Shown here one piece after another: positions 9,304-19,700 of a DNA stretch of 64,000 bases. Source of the DNA: Candidatus Borrarchaeum weybense. Its GTDB lineage: Archaea > Asgardarchaeota > Sifarchaeia > Borrarchaeales > Borrarchaeaceae. The translations under genes were made by a program, and so were the position numbers. The stretch is taken from positions 450,118-514,117 of the forward strand of contig JAHQJS010000004.1 of NCBI GenBank assembly GCA_019057385.1, written 5' to 3'. Each line of letters begins with the position of its first letter. Position 1 is the stretch's first letter. The notes under the pieces were generated by a model. It did no database searches and was not told the DNA's origin. It saw only the letters and a program-made list of their open reading frames with translations.

Positions 9304-9693
9304 GTGGTAAAAATAGACACCGTTCCTAAAAAAGATATTACTGTGGAAGTTCCCCTATTCAAAGAGAAGTGGGTTAGAAAACTTATGGTATGCACTCTAC
9401 ACGATCTTGGTGTAACATGTCCAGGTATTTGTTCACATCAAATTCCTCCAGGAATAGGAGGACGACACTGTGGCACATTGAGTCGTGTACTTCATAAAGG
9501 CACAAAATCCATTTTGAGAACACTTAGCAAATTGGCAAAATTAGGATATGTGGATATTTTGGAGATTTCAGCTGGTGAAGGTAGTAAAGGACAGTTAAGA
9601 AGGGCGATTCAAAAAGTTTATAGATTAAGTGAGAAGGGCAAAGAAAAGGCAAAAGAATTTGATGATGAATTTGAATATAAAGACTTAATATAG
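9304..9693 (+). CDS. Cys/His-rich winged-helix protein
   Basis: 129 residues. The N-terminal half has several Cys and His residues (LMVCTLHDLGVTCPGICSHQ, then GRHCGTLSR), followed by a winged-helix core (KSILRTLSKLAKLGYVDILEI) and a basic C-terminal wing (RRAIQKVYRLSEKGKEKAKEF). The Cys pattern could hold a metal or Fe-S cluster, which would suit a redox- or iron-sensing regulator in this Fe-S neighbourhood; that is inference. It begins with GTG, with GAGG just before it. The next small gene follows after 29 bases. Confidence 0.7.
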   Translation: MVKIDTVPKKDITVEVPLFKEKWVRKLMVCTLHDLGVTCPGICSHQIPPGIGGRHCGTLSRVLHKGTKSILRTLSKLAKLGYVDILEISAGEGSKGQLRRAIQKVYRLSEKGKEKAKEFDDEFEYKDLI

Positions 9694-9722
9694 ATACGGA
9701 AGATAGTAGATATGGGTTTCCT

Positions 9723-10055
9723 ATGAATATAAAAGAAAAAATACTTCAGGAATTGAAACGACGCCATTTGGCATTAGTAAATCCTCGAGAATGGGTTAGT
9801 ATAAATGAGATTTCCTATCTCTTCTCATTTTATGTTATTACTCGTATGATAGAACCTGAAGATGTCATAGAGGCACTCAAGGAACTCATTGAAGATAAAA
9901 TAATTGTTGAAAAGGATAATATGCAATATTTCCAATTAGCAAATTATGAGGCTTTTATTAAAGAAGTAGAAAACCTCTGGAAGCAAAAATCAAAAATAAG
10001 ACGTTCCGTAGTACAAAAGGAATATGATGATGAAAAGAGATCATGCAATCTCTAA
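9723..10055 (+). CDS. small winged-helix-like protein, unknown
   Basis: 110 residues, mostly helical, with a plausible helix-turn-helix region (WVSINEISYLFSFYVITRMIEPEDVIEALKELIEDKIIVEKD) followed by a hydrophobic beta-like stretch (MQYFQLANYEAF). No cysteine motif and no membrane helix. Lies between the Cys-rich winged-helix gene and the Mrp gene on the same strand. The SD site is weak. I do not recognise the family. Confidence 0.6.
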   Translation: MNIKEKILQELKRRHLALVNPREWVSINEISYLFSFYVITRMIEPEDVIEALKELIEDKIIVEKDNMQYFQLANYEAFIKEVENLWKQKSKIRRSVVQKEYDDEKRSCNL

Positions 10056-10152
10056 TGATAGATTTTTTGTCAAGCTATTAATTTCTTCATAATAAGAGAA
10101 CTATTCACGAACGATATGTAATAACTTGAAGACTTGATAGAGGTGTAATTTA

Positions 10153-11118
10153 ATGAGTACGAAAGAAGAAAAGGAAAAGAAAGCAGAAGAAGTAATTGAG
10201 AAGATTTTGGGATATAGAGAAAAAGGCGATAAGAGAGCCGAACTTAAATATGTTGCAAAGTTACGTTCCCCCATTTTAGCTAGGTTCAGAAACATCAAAC
10301 ATAAAATTGCAGTCATGTCCGGTAAAGGAGGCGTTGGTAAGACCACGGTAGCGACAAATTTGGTTGCAGCGTTTAAAGCGGAAGGCTATAACTGTGGCAT
10401 CTTAGATGCCGATGTTCACGGCCCTAATGTCCATAAAATGCTGGGAGTAACGGAAAAATCTCCATCATTTAAAGGACGGACATTTTATCCCCTTGAAAAC
10501 GAAGATGGCATTAAAGTATGGTCGGTAGCATTGTATTGGCCAAGTGAATCAACACCTGTTCTTTGGCGCGGTCCATACAAAACGAGAGTAATCAAACAAT
10601 TCTTGGCCGCTGTAGATTGGGGACCCTTGGATTTTCTAGTAGTTGATCTTCCCCCTGGAACAGGTGATGAACCCCTCACAATAGTAGAAAAAATACCAGA
10701 CATTGATGGAGTGGTCATAGTTTCTACCCCTCAAGAGGTTGCTCTTTTAGATGTCAGAAAGGCTGGGGTGATGTTAAAAGAGAAGAATGTGAGGCCTTTG
10801 GGCATTATTGAAAACATGTCAGCTCGTGCGATCTGTCCTCATTGTGGTGAAATACTTAAATGCGCAAATTGTGGAAATGAAACGATTTTATTTGGAGAAG
10901 GTGGCTCAGAAATCGTTGCTGAAGAACTAGAAGTGCCATTTCTTGGAAGCATACCCGTTGATCCTCGTATAAGAACTTCTGGAGATGAGGGTAAACCTTT
11001 TGTCATCAAATATCCTGATAGTGAGGCCGCAAAGAAGTTTAGAGACATTGTTCGAAGAATCGAAGAAGAATTAAGTATTTCGAACGACACAACTGAATCT
11101 CAAGAAACTGAAGCCTGA
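10153..11118 (+). CDS. apbC: Mrp/NBP35-type Fe-S carrier ATPase
   Basis: P-loop ATPase of the Mrp/NBP35/ApbC family, a scaffold or carrier that hands Fe-S clusters to apoproteins in the cytoplasm. The deviant Walker A GKGGVGKT is at residues 57-64, with DADVHGPN near 85-92 and DLPPGTGDE near 165-173. The C-terminal region has four cysteines (228, 231, 237, 240; CPHC and CANC), one pair more than most Mrp proteins, whose single CxxC bridges the dimer. An N-terminal charged helical extension of about 45 residues precedes the domain. GAGGTG precedes the ATG. The small gene at 11131 follows after 12 bases, so they form one operon. Confidence 0.92.
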   Translation: MSTKEEKEKKAEEVIEKILGYREKGDKRAELKYVAKLRSPILARFRNIKHKIAVMSGKGGVGKTTVATNLVAAFKAEGYNCGILDADVHGPNVHKMLGVTEKSPSFKGRTFYPLENEDGIKVWSVALYWPSESTPVLWRGPYKTRVIKQFLAAVDWGPLDFLVVDLPPGTGDEPLTIVEKIPDIDGVVIVSTPQEVALLDVRKAGVMLKEKNVRPLGIIENMSARAICPHCGEILKCANCGNETILFGEGGSEIVAEELEVPFLGSIPVDPRIRTSGDEGKPFVIKYPDSEAAKKFRDIVRRIEEELSISNDTTESQETEA

Positions 11119-11130
11119 GGTGAATATTTA

Positions 11131-11454
11131 ATGCCTGATGAAATCTCTTTAGACGATATTGTTCTTAAGGTAGCTGAAAGGTCGACAAAAGCACTGGAGA
11201 AATTAATCTTTTCTCTTGCTACCCCAGAAGAGGTCTCCGAAGAAATAACAGATATCGATGTGTCGGGATTGCTAGAGAACAATTGGGCAAAATTTACTTC
11301 GGATCCGAAGTATCACTACCATCTTGAGATTCTACAAACAGTATTAACTCTTAAAGATCAGTTATTGGATCAAGTACAAGAGATGGGTATTGATAGCATA
11401 AAATCAGATTTAGAAGTTCTAGATTTTGCACGAGAAAAAATTGCCAACAAGTGA
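11131..11454 (+). CDS. small acidic protein in operon with Mrp
   Basis: 107 residues, acidic, predicted all-helical, no cysteine, no membrane segment. The middle carries ENNWAKFTSDPKYHYHLEIL. It starts with GAGGTG and an ATG right after the Mrp stop codon, so the two are translated together. Family not recognised; a partner of Mrp is possible from position only. Confidence 0.6.
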   Translation: MPDEISLDDIVLKVAERSTKALEKLIFSLATPEEVSEEITDIDVSGLLENNWAKFTSDPKYHYHLEILQTVLTLKDQLLDQVQEMGIDSIKSDLEVLDFAREKIANK

Positions 11455-11527
11455 TTATGAACTGAAAAGCCTTTAAGAGGTCATCCTTCTCTTTAAGACA
11501 AGTTTCTTGAATTACCGTTTTTGGCCT

Positions 11528-12316
11528 TTAATTTGTTCTAGCAATTTGTCTTGTTAGAACCTCTCTTAGAATCATCTCTATAGGCATTATCACCCTTTTG
11601 ACGGTTTCTGGTCGAGATTCTTTTTTAAGACGACCGTTATCAGCTTTTACTCTAGACGTGCTATCAGATTTCAGTAGTGTAACCAAATCGTTTTTTGCAT
11701 CCATACAACTCATTTCAATAATGCGTGAATGCGCGTCTCTCATTCGTTCGCTCCATCCCGTCTCAACAAGTAACTCCGATATCTGACTAACTGGGGTACG
11801 TACCTCCGTTGGAAGATCCATTTTATTCAAGCAGATCACGAAAGGCACGTCTTTAAGACCGTAGCTGTCGATAAATTCTGTGAGTTCCGTTAAGGCGCTT
11901 CTATTAGCCTCAAACTGTGCGCTTGTAGAGTCTAATATGATAATAAGTCCTTGGACGCCGCTTGTGACCACCTCTCTTTGTGTTATGTGGCGAAGTTGAC
12001 CAGGGACGGTATAAATATGTGCTTTCAAGCGATCTTTGCCAGTCAACGGGTTATAACCAAAACCGAACACTCCGCGATCAAAAAACAATGTTCTCTTAGT
12101 TGGATCCTCAAGTGTGAGAAAGCTGTAAACGCGCTCTGGATCTTCTAAGGTTTTTAAAACTTTGAAGATAGTGAGTGCCATTGTCTTGCCTGCCATAGAA
12201 GCACCCCAGAACACTAGTTTAACTACTGGGACTTCATCAAAATCCTTTTTAAGATGTTCCAATGGTTTTCTGCCTCCAGTTCCTAAATATGGTTCTCTTG
12301 GAGAATTATGAGCCAA
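11528..12316 (-). CDS. MglA-like small GTPase
   Basis: Ras-superfamily GTPase of the MglA type. The G1 loop is GASMAGKT (residues 38-45), G3 is TVPGQ (103-107; the MglA family has PG where Ras has AG), G4 is NKMD (164-167), and a G5-like SCMDA follows. A 30-residue N-terminal extension and a 75-residue, partly basic C-terminal extension flank the G domain. MglA proteins act as polarity switches in bacteria and are widespread in archaea, with unknown role there. The start appears to be TTG at 12316 with no SD site. Gene stands alone on the minus strand, convergent with the Mrp operon. Confidence 0.85.
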   Translation of the reverse strand: MAHNSPREPYLGTGGRKPLEHLKKDFDEVPVVKLVFWGASMAGKTMALTIFKVLKTLEDPERVYSFLTLEDPTKRTLFFDRGVFGFGYNPLTGKDRLKAHIYTVPGQLRHITQREVVTSGVQGLIIILDSTSAQFEANRSALTELTEFIDSYGLKDVPFVICLNKMDLPTEVRTPVSQISELLVETGWSERMRDAHSRIIEMSCMDAKNDLVTLLKSDSTSRVKADNGRLKKESRPETVKRVIMPIEMILREVLTRQIARTN

Positions 12317-12923
12317 TTATATGGTGTCTTGTCTGTTTTCAAATTTGGAGGATATTGCTGGGCTATTAACTTTTAAACTGCTATAAAAACTTTAAGATAA
12401 AAAACTCAGCATTATTAGTTTTGTTTAGAAAAGAATTTCCTGACAACTTTTCCTCTTCACCTCTCCCCATGTTAGTACATCCGTCTTTTCCATGATTCCA
12501 ACTTTGATAAGATATGTTGAATTGGGAATATTAACTCAGTGTTTTTATTCATTGCAGAATTGTAAGATCACTCAATTTGGATTCGGTTGCATGACACATT
12601 GTCGCTTTAAGTAGAGAAAAAGCACATTTTTCCAGTTATAGCATAATATATTTCCCTATCGGTAGTATCCGTGGATAAAATCGCTTAAAAACGGGAATGA
12701 ATGACAGATAGAGGGAAGAGAAAGGTCATAAACACATATGGATGCATGGGAACATTTATAATTTCTCACAGGTACTCGGTATTTTAATTAAAGTTAGTTT
12801 ATTTTGATGTTTTCGCATTACATTCGTAGAGATTTTGATTAACTCATGTAGATAAGTATTTTACTCGTTAATTCCTATGGATATAAATCTTTTAGAACCT
12901 TCCCCAGTTAGCAGGTGATACAG
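12317..12923 (+). other. non-coding gap with promoter of 12924 gene
   Basis: About 600 bases without a convincing gene between divergently oriented neighbours. A TATA-like ATATAAA near 12881-12887 stands about 37 bases before the ATG at 12924. No RNA gene or repeat recognised. Confidence 0.45.
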
Positions 12924-13349
12924 ATGTACGGTCCATCATGGAGAATGGATGAGATAATTAAGAACAAAGAGAATTTACTTAAAGAGAGTATTTTCTATGT
13001 AAGAAATAGAAAAGATGCACTTTCTGAAGAAATTCAGAAACTTAGCGAACGTGATAAGATGATCCTTCCACATATCCGCGATTTAGACATTGATCAAGTT
13101 ATTAATGAGTTTATTGATGTCTATCTGAGCGGATTAATTGATATAGCTTGTGAGTCAAAAGATGTTGAAGAATTCACTAACAAAAGTAGCGAACTTATTT
13201 CCAATATTGAACTACAGTTTAACAAAAAAAAGATTGGAAAGCCTGTCTCAAATCTAGCGATAGATATCAGTATGGCGTTGGTTAACTTTGGAATGGGTAT
13301 AGAATATCGTTTTTCGCCAAAAGAATCTGGAGCGCGACATTTGATTTGA
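12924..13349 (+). CDS. hypothetical helical protein
   Basis: About 141 residues, charged, mostly helical, no membrane helix and no recognisable motif. The ATG at 12924 follows GCAGGTGAT and is preferred to a GTG nine bases earlier. It sits 55 bases upstream of the aminopeptidase gene on the same strand, so co-transcription is possible. Confidence 0.6.
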   Translation: MYGPSWRMDEIIKNKENLLKESIFYVRNRKDALSEEIQKLSERDKMILPHIRDLDIDQVINEFIDVYLSGLIDIACESKDVEEFTNKSSELISNIELQFNKKKIGKPVSNLAIDISMALVNFGMGIEYRFSPKESGARHLI

Positions 13350-13404
13350 GGGCTATAATCTTATTTAACTTAATTAATAGGAATTCATTTTGGAGGAATG
13401 TATT

Positions 13405-15423
13405 TTGAATTTCCGCGGAATAATTGACATGGACAAATACGAACAAATAGTTAAACAATTCACAGATGAGCTTGAGAAAGTTGGTATTACTCCTTTAAAT
13501 CAGGACGTCCTAGTAACCGTGCCAGTTCAGTCGTTCAAAGCATTTTTTTCAGCCCTTCCTCTTATTGATGCATTAAATAAGTCTGGGCTAAAAGCGAACT
13601 TAAAGACAGTTCGAAAACCTGAAGAAACGAAAGAAGAAAAAAAGAGAATAGAAAAAATGAGCGAACATGGTAGTATAACCGAGGATTCTTTCTATGAAAA
13701 GTATGCGGATCGCATCGGAACTGATCTCATTACGCAAATGCGCGATTTAGGAGGAGCGGGCGCACCCATGGCTTCCTCAATGTTTGGGGGTGGAAAGAAA
13801 GTACGTGTTGAAGAAGATGAATCTGATAAAATATATACTCTTTTAACATATGTTTGGGAACTTATCGATAAATATATCGAAGTATGTGCAGGAGGCTCAT
13901 ATGATTACGAACATGAGCAAAAATTTGGGACGATTATGAATCGATTAAATCCATACTTTGCAGAAAAAAATGAGAACCCTCTTGAAAGTTGGGCTCGCGC
14001 TCCCCACATTATTTTAGATTTCGATGGTGATGCCTTTAAAAGTGTTCGAGGTTCTCCAGAAATTATACTAAAAATAGATAGTGCTGATTCGTGGGTTACA
14101 TTATCAAATGTAGAAGATGATTTAGAAAAAGTATGTTTTGAGATCATAAGAAGTGGGTTTAATCTTCCTCGGGGAGGAGATACACTTATCATTCTTCCGA
14201 ATATACCTTCCGAGAAACGTCGCAAAAAACCAAAAGAAGATTATCTTCAAGCGTATCTCCAAGCCTATAAACTGGAAGATGTTTCTTTTAAGCGGGGACG
14301 AATCGCGAGCATTTTAACACTTAACACAAAAGAGCACCCAAACGATCCTGCTGATAAAGTATGGTCTACAATTCAAGCATTTTGGGGGCTAGAATTCTCA
14401 AAATATGTTCCTCAAGAACCATTTAAACGTTATAAGATTTTCTCTGCTGTATCCGGTATGAGATACAAAGCGCGGTTACCTCATGCAATTTGTATCTTCA
14501 AGGGAGAAGGATATTTTGGAAAGGATATTTTCGGTGAGATTATTGGATATCCTACACCAAACTTAAAGACGAAATGGACAAGTACTCTTCAATTAATATC
14601 AAAACTTAAGTGGTATCCACAGTCAAGTGAAGATGATCGTGAACCTTTGATAAGATTGGGCTTGCAGGAAATTTTACCGATTTCAACGTTCTTACGAGTG
14701 TGTGGCATTGATTACAAGAACATGCGGAAGAGAAACGAGTCCATCAAAGAAGTTCTTGAAAAAGCAGAAAAACTTGAGGTGACCGGACAACCAATCGATG
14801 GATTTGCCACAAACCTAACAGTTTCTCTTGGTAGGCGAGAACTCAGGAAAAGCGACTCTGAAGCTATATGGCCAGGAATGTTTGCCAACTTTCCTGGTGG
14901 AGAGGTTTATTTCACGCCAGAATCGCTTTCAGGCGTCTTCGTGTCGGATGAAGTGATATCTATCGATAGTAGTTACGTTCTTGAGTCACCTCTCGTAATA
15001 AAGATTGAAAATGGGCATTATACGGAGATAACAGGCAATCAACAGATCCTAAATATCCTCTTAACTGAGAAAGAAAAGGTCAAGAAAAGAATCACACATT
15101 TAGAAGAAAAACTGGCACTGCCAAATGAGGTTCTACAATTGTACAAAGACAATCTCGATCGAATCGGTGAGTTCGGTATTGGCACGAATCTCAATGCACA
15201 ATTGCCCAGTAGTTACCTGATAGAAGCCGAGAAGGCTGGTCGCACTATACATCTTGCACTAGGGTCTGGCTATGAGCCCGATAGGGCAACTTTGTATCAT
15301 TGGGATGCTGTTGCAGGTCATCATCAAAAATTAACCCTCACGGCGTTAACAAGCGACGGTAACGAAATCCCTATCTTAATTGAAGGAGAATGGAGCAAAG
15401 AATTAGAAGAAGAGGAAACTTAA
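13405..15423 (+). CDS. M29-like aminopeptidase family protein
   Basis: 672 residues. The C-terminal 200 residues match the thermophilic M29 (AmpS/AmpT) metallo-aminopeptidase pattern: NFPGGEVYFTPE with the catalytic Glu, then DRIGEFGIGTN, GRTIHLALGSGY with a metal-ligand His, and YHWDAV. M29 enzymes remove N-terminal residues using two divalent metals. The protein is about 260 residues longer than a usual M29 enzyme; the extra part is N-terminal (acidic region near 75-140 with GGAGAPMASSMFGGGKK) and not recognised. A TTG at 13405 is preferred because GGAGG lies 8 bases before it. Substrate unknown. Confidence 0.75.
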   Translation: MNFRGIIDMDKYEQIVKQFTDELEKVGITPLNQDVLVTVPVQSFKAFFSALPLIDALNKSGLKANLKTVRKPEETKEEKKRIEKMSEHGSITEDSFYEKYADRIGTDLITQMRDLGGAGAPMASSMFGGGKKVRVEEDESDKIYTLLTYVWELIDKYIEVCAGGSYDYEHEQKFGTIMNRLNPYFAEKNENPLESWARAPHIILDFDGDAFKSVRGSPEIILKIDSADSWVTLSNVEDDLEKVCFEIIRSGFNLPRGGDTLIILPNIPSEKRRKKPKEDYLQAYLQAYKLEDVSFKRGRIASILTLNTKEHPNDPADKVWSTIQAFWGLEFSKYVPQEPFKRYKIFSAVSGMRYKARLPHAICIFKGEGYFGKDIFGEIIGYPTPNLKTKWTSTLQLISKLKWYPQSSEDDREPLIRLGLQEILPISTFLRVCGIDYKNMRKRNESIKEVLEKAEKLEVTGQPIDGFATNLTVSLGRRELRKSDSEAIWPGMFANFPGGEVYFTPESLSGVFVSDEVISIDSSYVLESPLVIKIENGHYTEITGNQQILNILLTEKEKVKKRITHLEEKLALPNEVLQLYKDNLDRIGEFGIGTNLNAQLPSSYLIEAEKAGRTIHLALGSGYEPDRATLYHWDAVAGHHQKLTLTALTSDGNEIPILIEGEWSKELEEEET

Positions 15424-15453
15424 TTACGCTTTTTTGTATTTTTTCCGATGACT

Positions 15454-16605
15454 TCATCCCAAAGGCTTTTTCCAAAGCCCTACTTTCTCGAAAAATTTAT
15501 CATACGCGATTAAAATTACTAACCAAAGTCCTTGAAATATGAACGGGATTTTATTGTAAAAATGATCACTTTCATTGAGGATATTGCCACCTAAATAAAT
15601 GTAATATACGTAATAACTCAAAAGCGCTAATATAAAAACCAAAAGAGTTCTCATAAAGATATTAAATCGTTTATCATATTCGTGAGGCCAATTACCGCAG
15701 TAGAAAGCCCAGAAATATATCCATGATATTATGAATATTGAAAAGTTTGCAGCATTTCTTAGATACCAATCATTACTAGGACTCTCCCATAGAAACCAAG
15801 ACTGGGTAGATGCTAATGCAAGAATTGCATAGAAAATATAGCCACCAATTAGGCAAATTGAACTTGCTAATATTCCTTGATATGGTTGATTTTTTATTCT
15901 CTCAATTGGCCAATTTTCCCATAGTATACCTAAAAACAGCGTAACTGCTAGGGCGCTGTAAAGATACCCAATAAAGGCGTTAAGACTTATAACTTGTTTA
16001 AATTCACCATTTGCGATTTGTGCCGGGAGAACAAACCAAGCATAGGTTAAAACTAGAAGAAAAGTGCACCATAAAAACTCAAGAACTCTTATTTTGTATT
16101 TATTAAGCTCGTTTAAAGGCCAATGTCCCCAAAAAAACGACCACAATAAGTAGATGAAAATGCCTGTCGATGATATGAAAAATAAAGAAGTATCTTTCAC
16201 TTTATTAAAAAGCGAGCTAATTTCACCCCATACTAATGTAATATATGCAATAATTACAAACATAACCACAATATTTGCGGTGAAAAGAGCTAACCCTGTC
16301 TCTTTTTCTCTTATTTTTAATTTAGTCTTTAGAAACTCTTTGAATTCCATCTCTGGATCAATGAATTGGAGATAGAGGATTATTGATAAAATAAATAAAA
16401 AGATGTAGTTGAGGACAAGATCAGCGGAAGCCTCTTCATACAAACGGAAAGTTTTCCAAATAAAAAACTCGCCTTCGGGATCGATAAAAAGCCACCAAAT
16501 AAAAAGCGATAAAGCGAATGTAAATACGAAAGCTAAAATTGATGTAATAATGGGATTATATCGTGGGATGATCTCAGTTTCTTTTTCTGTTGATTGAAAT
16601 GCCAT
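15454..16605 (-). CDS. polytopic membrane protein with repeated WP motifs
   Basis: About 383 residues with roughly ten hydrophobic helices rich in Trp, Phe and Tyr. Three similar spots end a helix with a WP pair: FFWGHWPLNE, ILWENWPIER and FYCGNWPHEY. They are spaced by 80-110 residues and suggest an internally repeated fold of about three helices each. The ATG at 16605 (8 bases after GAGG) is preferred over one 9 bases upstream. The gene follows the giant coiled-coil gene on the same strand but a T-run lies between, so it is probably its own transcript. Family not recognised. Confidence 0.7.
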   Translation of the reverse strand: MAFQSTEKETEIIPRYNPIITSILAFVFTFALSLFIWWLFIDPEGEFFIWKTFRLYEEASADLVLNYIFLFILSIILYLQFIDPEMEFKEFLKTKLKIREKETGLALFTANIVVMFVIIAYITLVWGEISSLFNKVKDTSLFFISSTGIFIYLLWSFFWGHWPLNELNKYKIRVLEFLWCTFLLVLTYAWFVLPAQIANGEFKQVISLNAFIGYLYSALAVTLFLGILWENWPIERIKNQPYQGILASSICLIGGYIFYAILALASTQSWFLWESPSNDWYLRNAANFSIFIISWIYFWAFYCGNWPHEYDKRFNIFMRTLLVFILALLSYYVYYIYLGGNILNESDHFYNKIPFIFQGLWLVILIAYDKFFEKVGLWKKPLG

Positions 16606-16762
16606 TCTTGTCATCCTCGAATTTCTTAGTCATTGAAAAGGTTATAGAAGTTTAATTTTCAAATATTTCGTATTTCCCAGTATTTCCAATATCTACTTAT
16701 ATTTCATATTCTTCGGGCTGTAATGAATAAGCACTACTAAGTTAAAAAGATGAGTGAAGTTC

Positions 16763-16770
16763 AAAAAAAA
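16763..16770 (-). terminator. T-run after giant coiled-coil gene
   Basis: Eight T on the minus strand 22 bases beyond the stop of the 1532-residue gene; likely terminator of the three-gene operon. Confidence 0.45.
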
Positions 16771-16792
16771 TGGAAGAAAGACTGTTGTGTTC

Positions 16793-19700
16793 CTAAATCG
16801 CCTTACTTTTCGCGGTGTATCCCGATAATAACTCACTATTTATCAGTTCTATCAAATGGTCATTTGTCGACAGGATTCCTGTTAGATCTCTTCCTTTTAC
16901 TGCTGGAGCTATGAGAACTTCTTCGCTATCTCGCGAAATTACATAGATCTTCGGATCAGGATAGTTTCTAACTCGGACATTTCCACGCTCTTGAAGTTGC
17001 CCTGCATCTTTCATATTAGCTTCAGCTAATTCTGTAACACATGTGACACGTATCGTTTTCTTAATATTTGATAAAGAATCTACTGGTATATCTTCAAATT
17101 TTGGCGTTACTAAAATGAGATTTGCTTTTGTTCTGTCTATAATAGCCTTTATGTTGAAAAGGATATTTGCATCCCCAACCACACGGTATGTCTGTTCAAC
17201 TGGCAAAGGTTCTGCTTTTCTTGAAAGTTTTTGAATTGTGCCTAGCACACGGGCTGCCTTATTGCTTGCGGCTACCGCAGCTTCTAGTTCAGACGGGATT
17301 ACATTGACCACTTCAGTTAATTCTTTTTCGATTCCTTCGACTCGATTAGTGACTATTTGGAGCAGTTCATCTTTGTGGGTAACTACAGTGCCTTCATAGT
17401 TCTGAATTTGTGAAGAAGTTGTCTCAGATAATTTTTCATTAAGTTGTTTTGTTGCTGTTTCGACTTCTATGCCTAAATTCTCCAGAAATTCATTAATGTT
17501 GTCAATACTACTATATATGTTCTCGCGGTATTTTGTAGTTTGTACAGAGAGTAAATTAGAGAAGGATCCCTTAAAATCAACAGTTCCTTCAAGGATCGTT
17601 GTTGAAGGCCTTGATAAGAGTTGATCCAATCTTGTGATTATCTGCTCCAGTCGAGTATCAAATTTTGCAAGATAATCTTTCCCGCTGGCTATAAGTGCGT
17701 CTTTTAATTCGTCTACCTTTTGTTTTACGGATGTATTCGCTTGATCCAATATCTTATCGAATTTAGTTAGTATCGTCTCAATATCTCCAGTAATTATCCC
17801 CTCTTTCTCCCCTAAAACGTCAAAAATGGTCTTTTTGATCTCAGAGATCTCGGAATCTGCTTCTTTGACTTTTTCATTTACGCTAACGGAAAGTGTATCA
17901 AGTTCTGTTGTAACCTCTTTAAGTTCCGTGGCTCCTTCTGTAGTTTTTTCTAACTTTTCAAGAAGGGCTTTTGCTTGAGGTTCAAACTTTTGTATGATAT
18001 TCGAGTCAAGTTCAGCTAAAGTTGAAGCCGATTCATCTAATGTCCCTGATAGTTTGTTTAGCATATCTTCTGTCTCTGAAAGTTTGGTGTTAAGTGTTGA
18101 ATTAAATCCCGATACTTTTTGAATAGTTTCTTCAAGTACATTCAATACAATCTCTGATAGATTCTGTTTCAACTCCATCAGATGTGATGTCGAAGCACCT
18201 ATCTTCTCCTCAGTTATTTTTTCAATTAAAGTTTCAACAGATTGTTCAGTTTCCGTTTTTCTTGTATTAATTTCGTCTTCAGCTTTTTCTTGTAACGCTG
18301 AGTTATTGCGTTCTATCTCTGCTCCCTTTTCGTTTAGGATAGTATTCGTATTCTCTTGTAGAGAATTTAAATTGCTTTCATTTATTTCTTTAAGAGAGTT
18401 TGCTAGAGACTCAACATTCGTTTTTATCGTGTTGAGCAGTGAATCCTGCGCTGTTATCTCTTCAATGGTTCTTGTAGTTGTATTCATTTTATGTTGTATC
18501 AAAGTAGATACAATCTTTTCTTCGTATTGAGAAAATGACTCGTTGAACTGTTCTACCCAACTATTGCTGGATTCGTGATTCGCGTCTCGAAGATTTTCAA
18601 GGATTTTAGTGAGGGCATCGCGTAAATTGGTCGTAAGTTCCTTCCTTTCATTCATGTTTGACTTTAATTGTGAATCTATTTGTTTTCCAGCCGTTTCTAA
18701 ACTCTTAGTGTTTATAGTAGCTGTTTTTTGAATTTCTTCAAAAGCAGTTTTAGCCTCATTAAGTTTCTCGGTGAGTACTTTTCCAGCAGTATAGGTCATT
18801 TCATTGATCGCTTCTTTATTTTCTTCCAATCTGAGCACAACAGATTCTTTAGCCTCTGAATTATTGGTTTTTAAACCATTAGTGAAGCGTTCTAACGCAT
18901 TCTCTATCTCTTTTTGAAAAGCACCTTGGAAGGTGGATGCAAAGTTTGAAACGATTGTTTCATAGGTTGTGTTCATTTTTTCAAAATTGGATTCGGCGTC
19001 TTTTTCTATGGTCTCCACTCTGTATGTCATATTTCGGCTAATATTATCCAATAGGGATGATACTCCCACCTCATACGCATCAGTATTCGTGTTTATTACA
19101 TCTCTGACCTGTGCCCTCAATGACTGCAATTCCCCCTCCATTGATGCCAATTGATCCATAAATTCCTCTAATCCTGCCTTGCGCAAGCCGAATAAACTGC
19201 TGGCTTTTTCTTCGGTCTTCGTTTTTAAAACTTCAACGATAGACAAGAGTCGTCCAGAAGTGTCCGCGAAGCGTATGTCAAGTTGACTTATTCGATCCTT
19301 ATGCTCCTCTAACTCTTTCTCGATGACATTTGGTACTTCATCTCTTATTCCCATGCTTTCTGTGAGCACATTGTCGATGAACGTTTTCATAAGTTCCATA
19401 TTTTGCTTTTTTGACTCCTCCAGTTGTTTAAGCACATTTTGAGAGGTTTCCTCAATATGGACCGCAGTTTTTCCTTTTACATCTGTGAACTGCTTGTCCA
19501 TATTTTTATTGCTAACCGAGAACATCTCTAAAAGATCTGTCTGGGTCTTTTCATTTGATTCTTTTAGTTTTCCGTGTTCTATATTGAATTGTTCTTTAAT
19601 TTGTTCTTGTGTTGTATCTATAGTTGTATTCGCTTTTGTGATCATTTCTGAGAGTGCTTCATCAATTTCTTTAACTATAGTTTGATTAGCATCTTTGACT

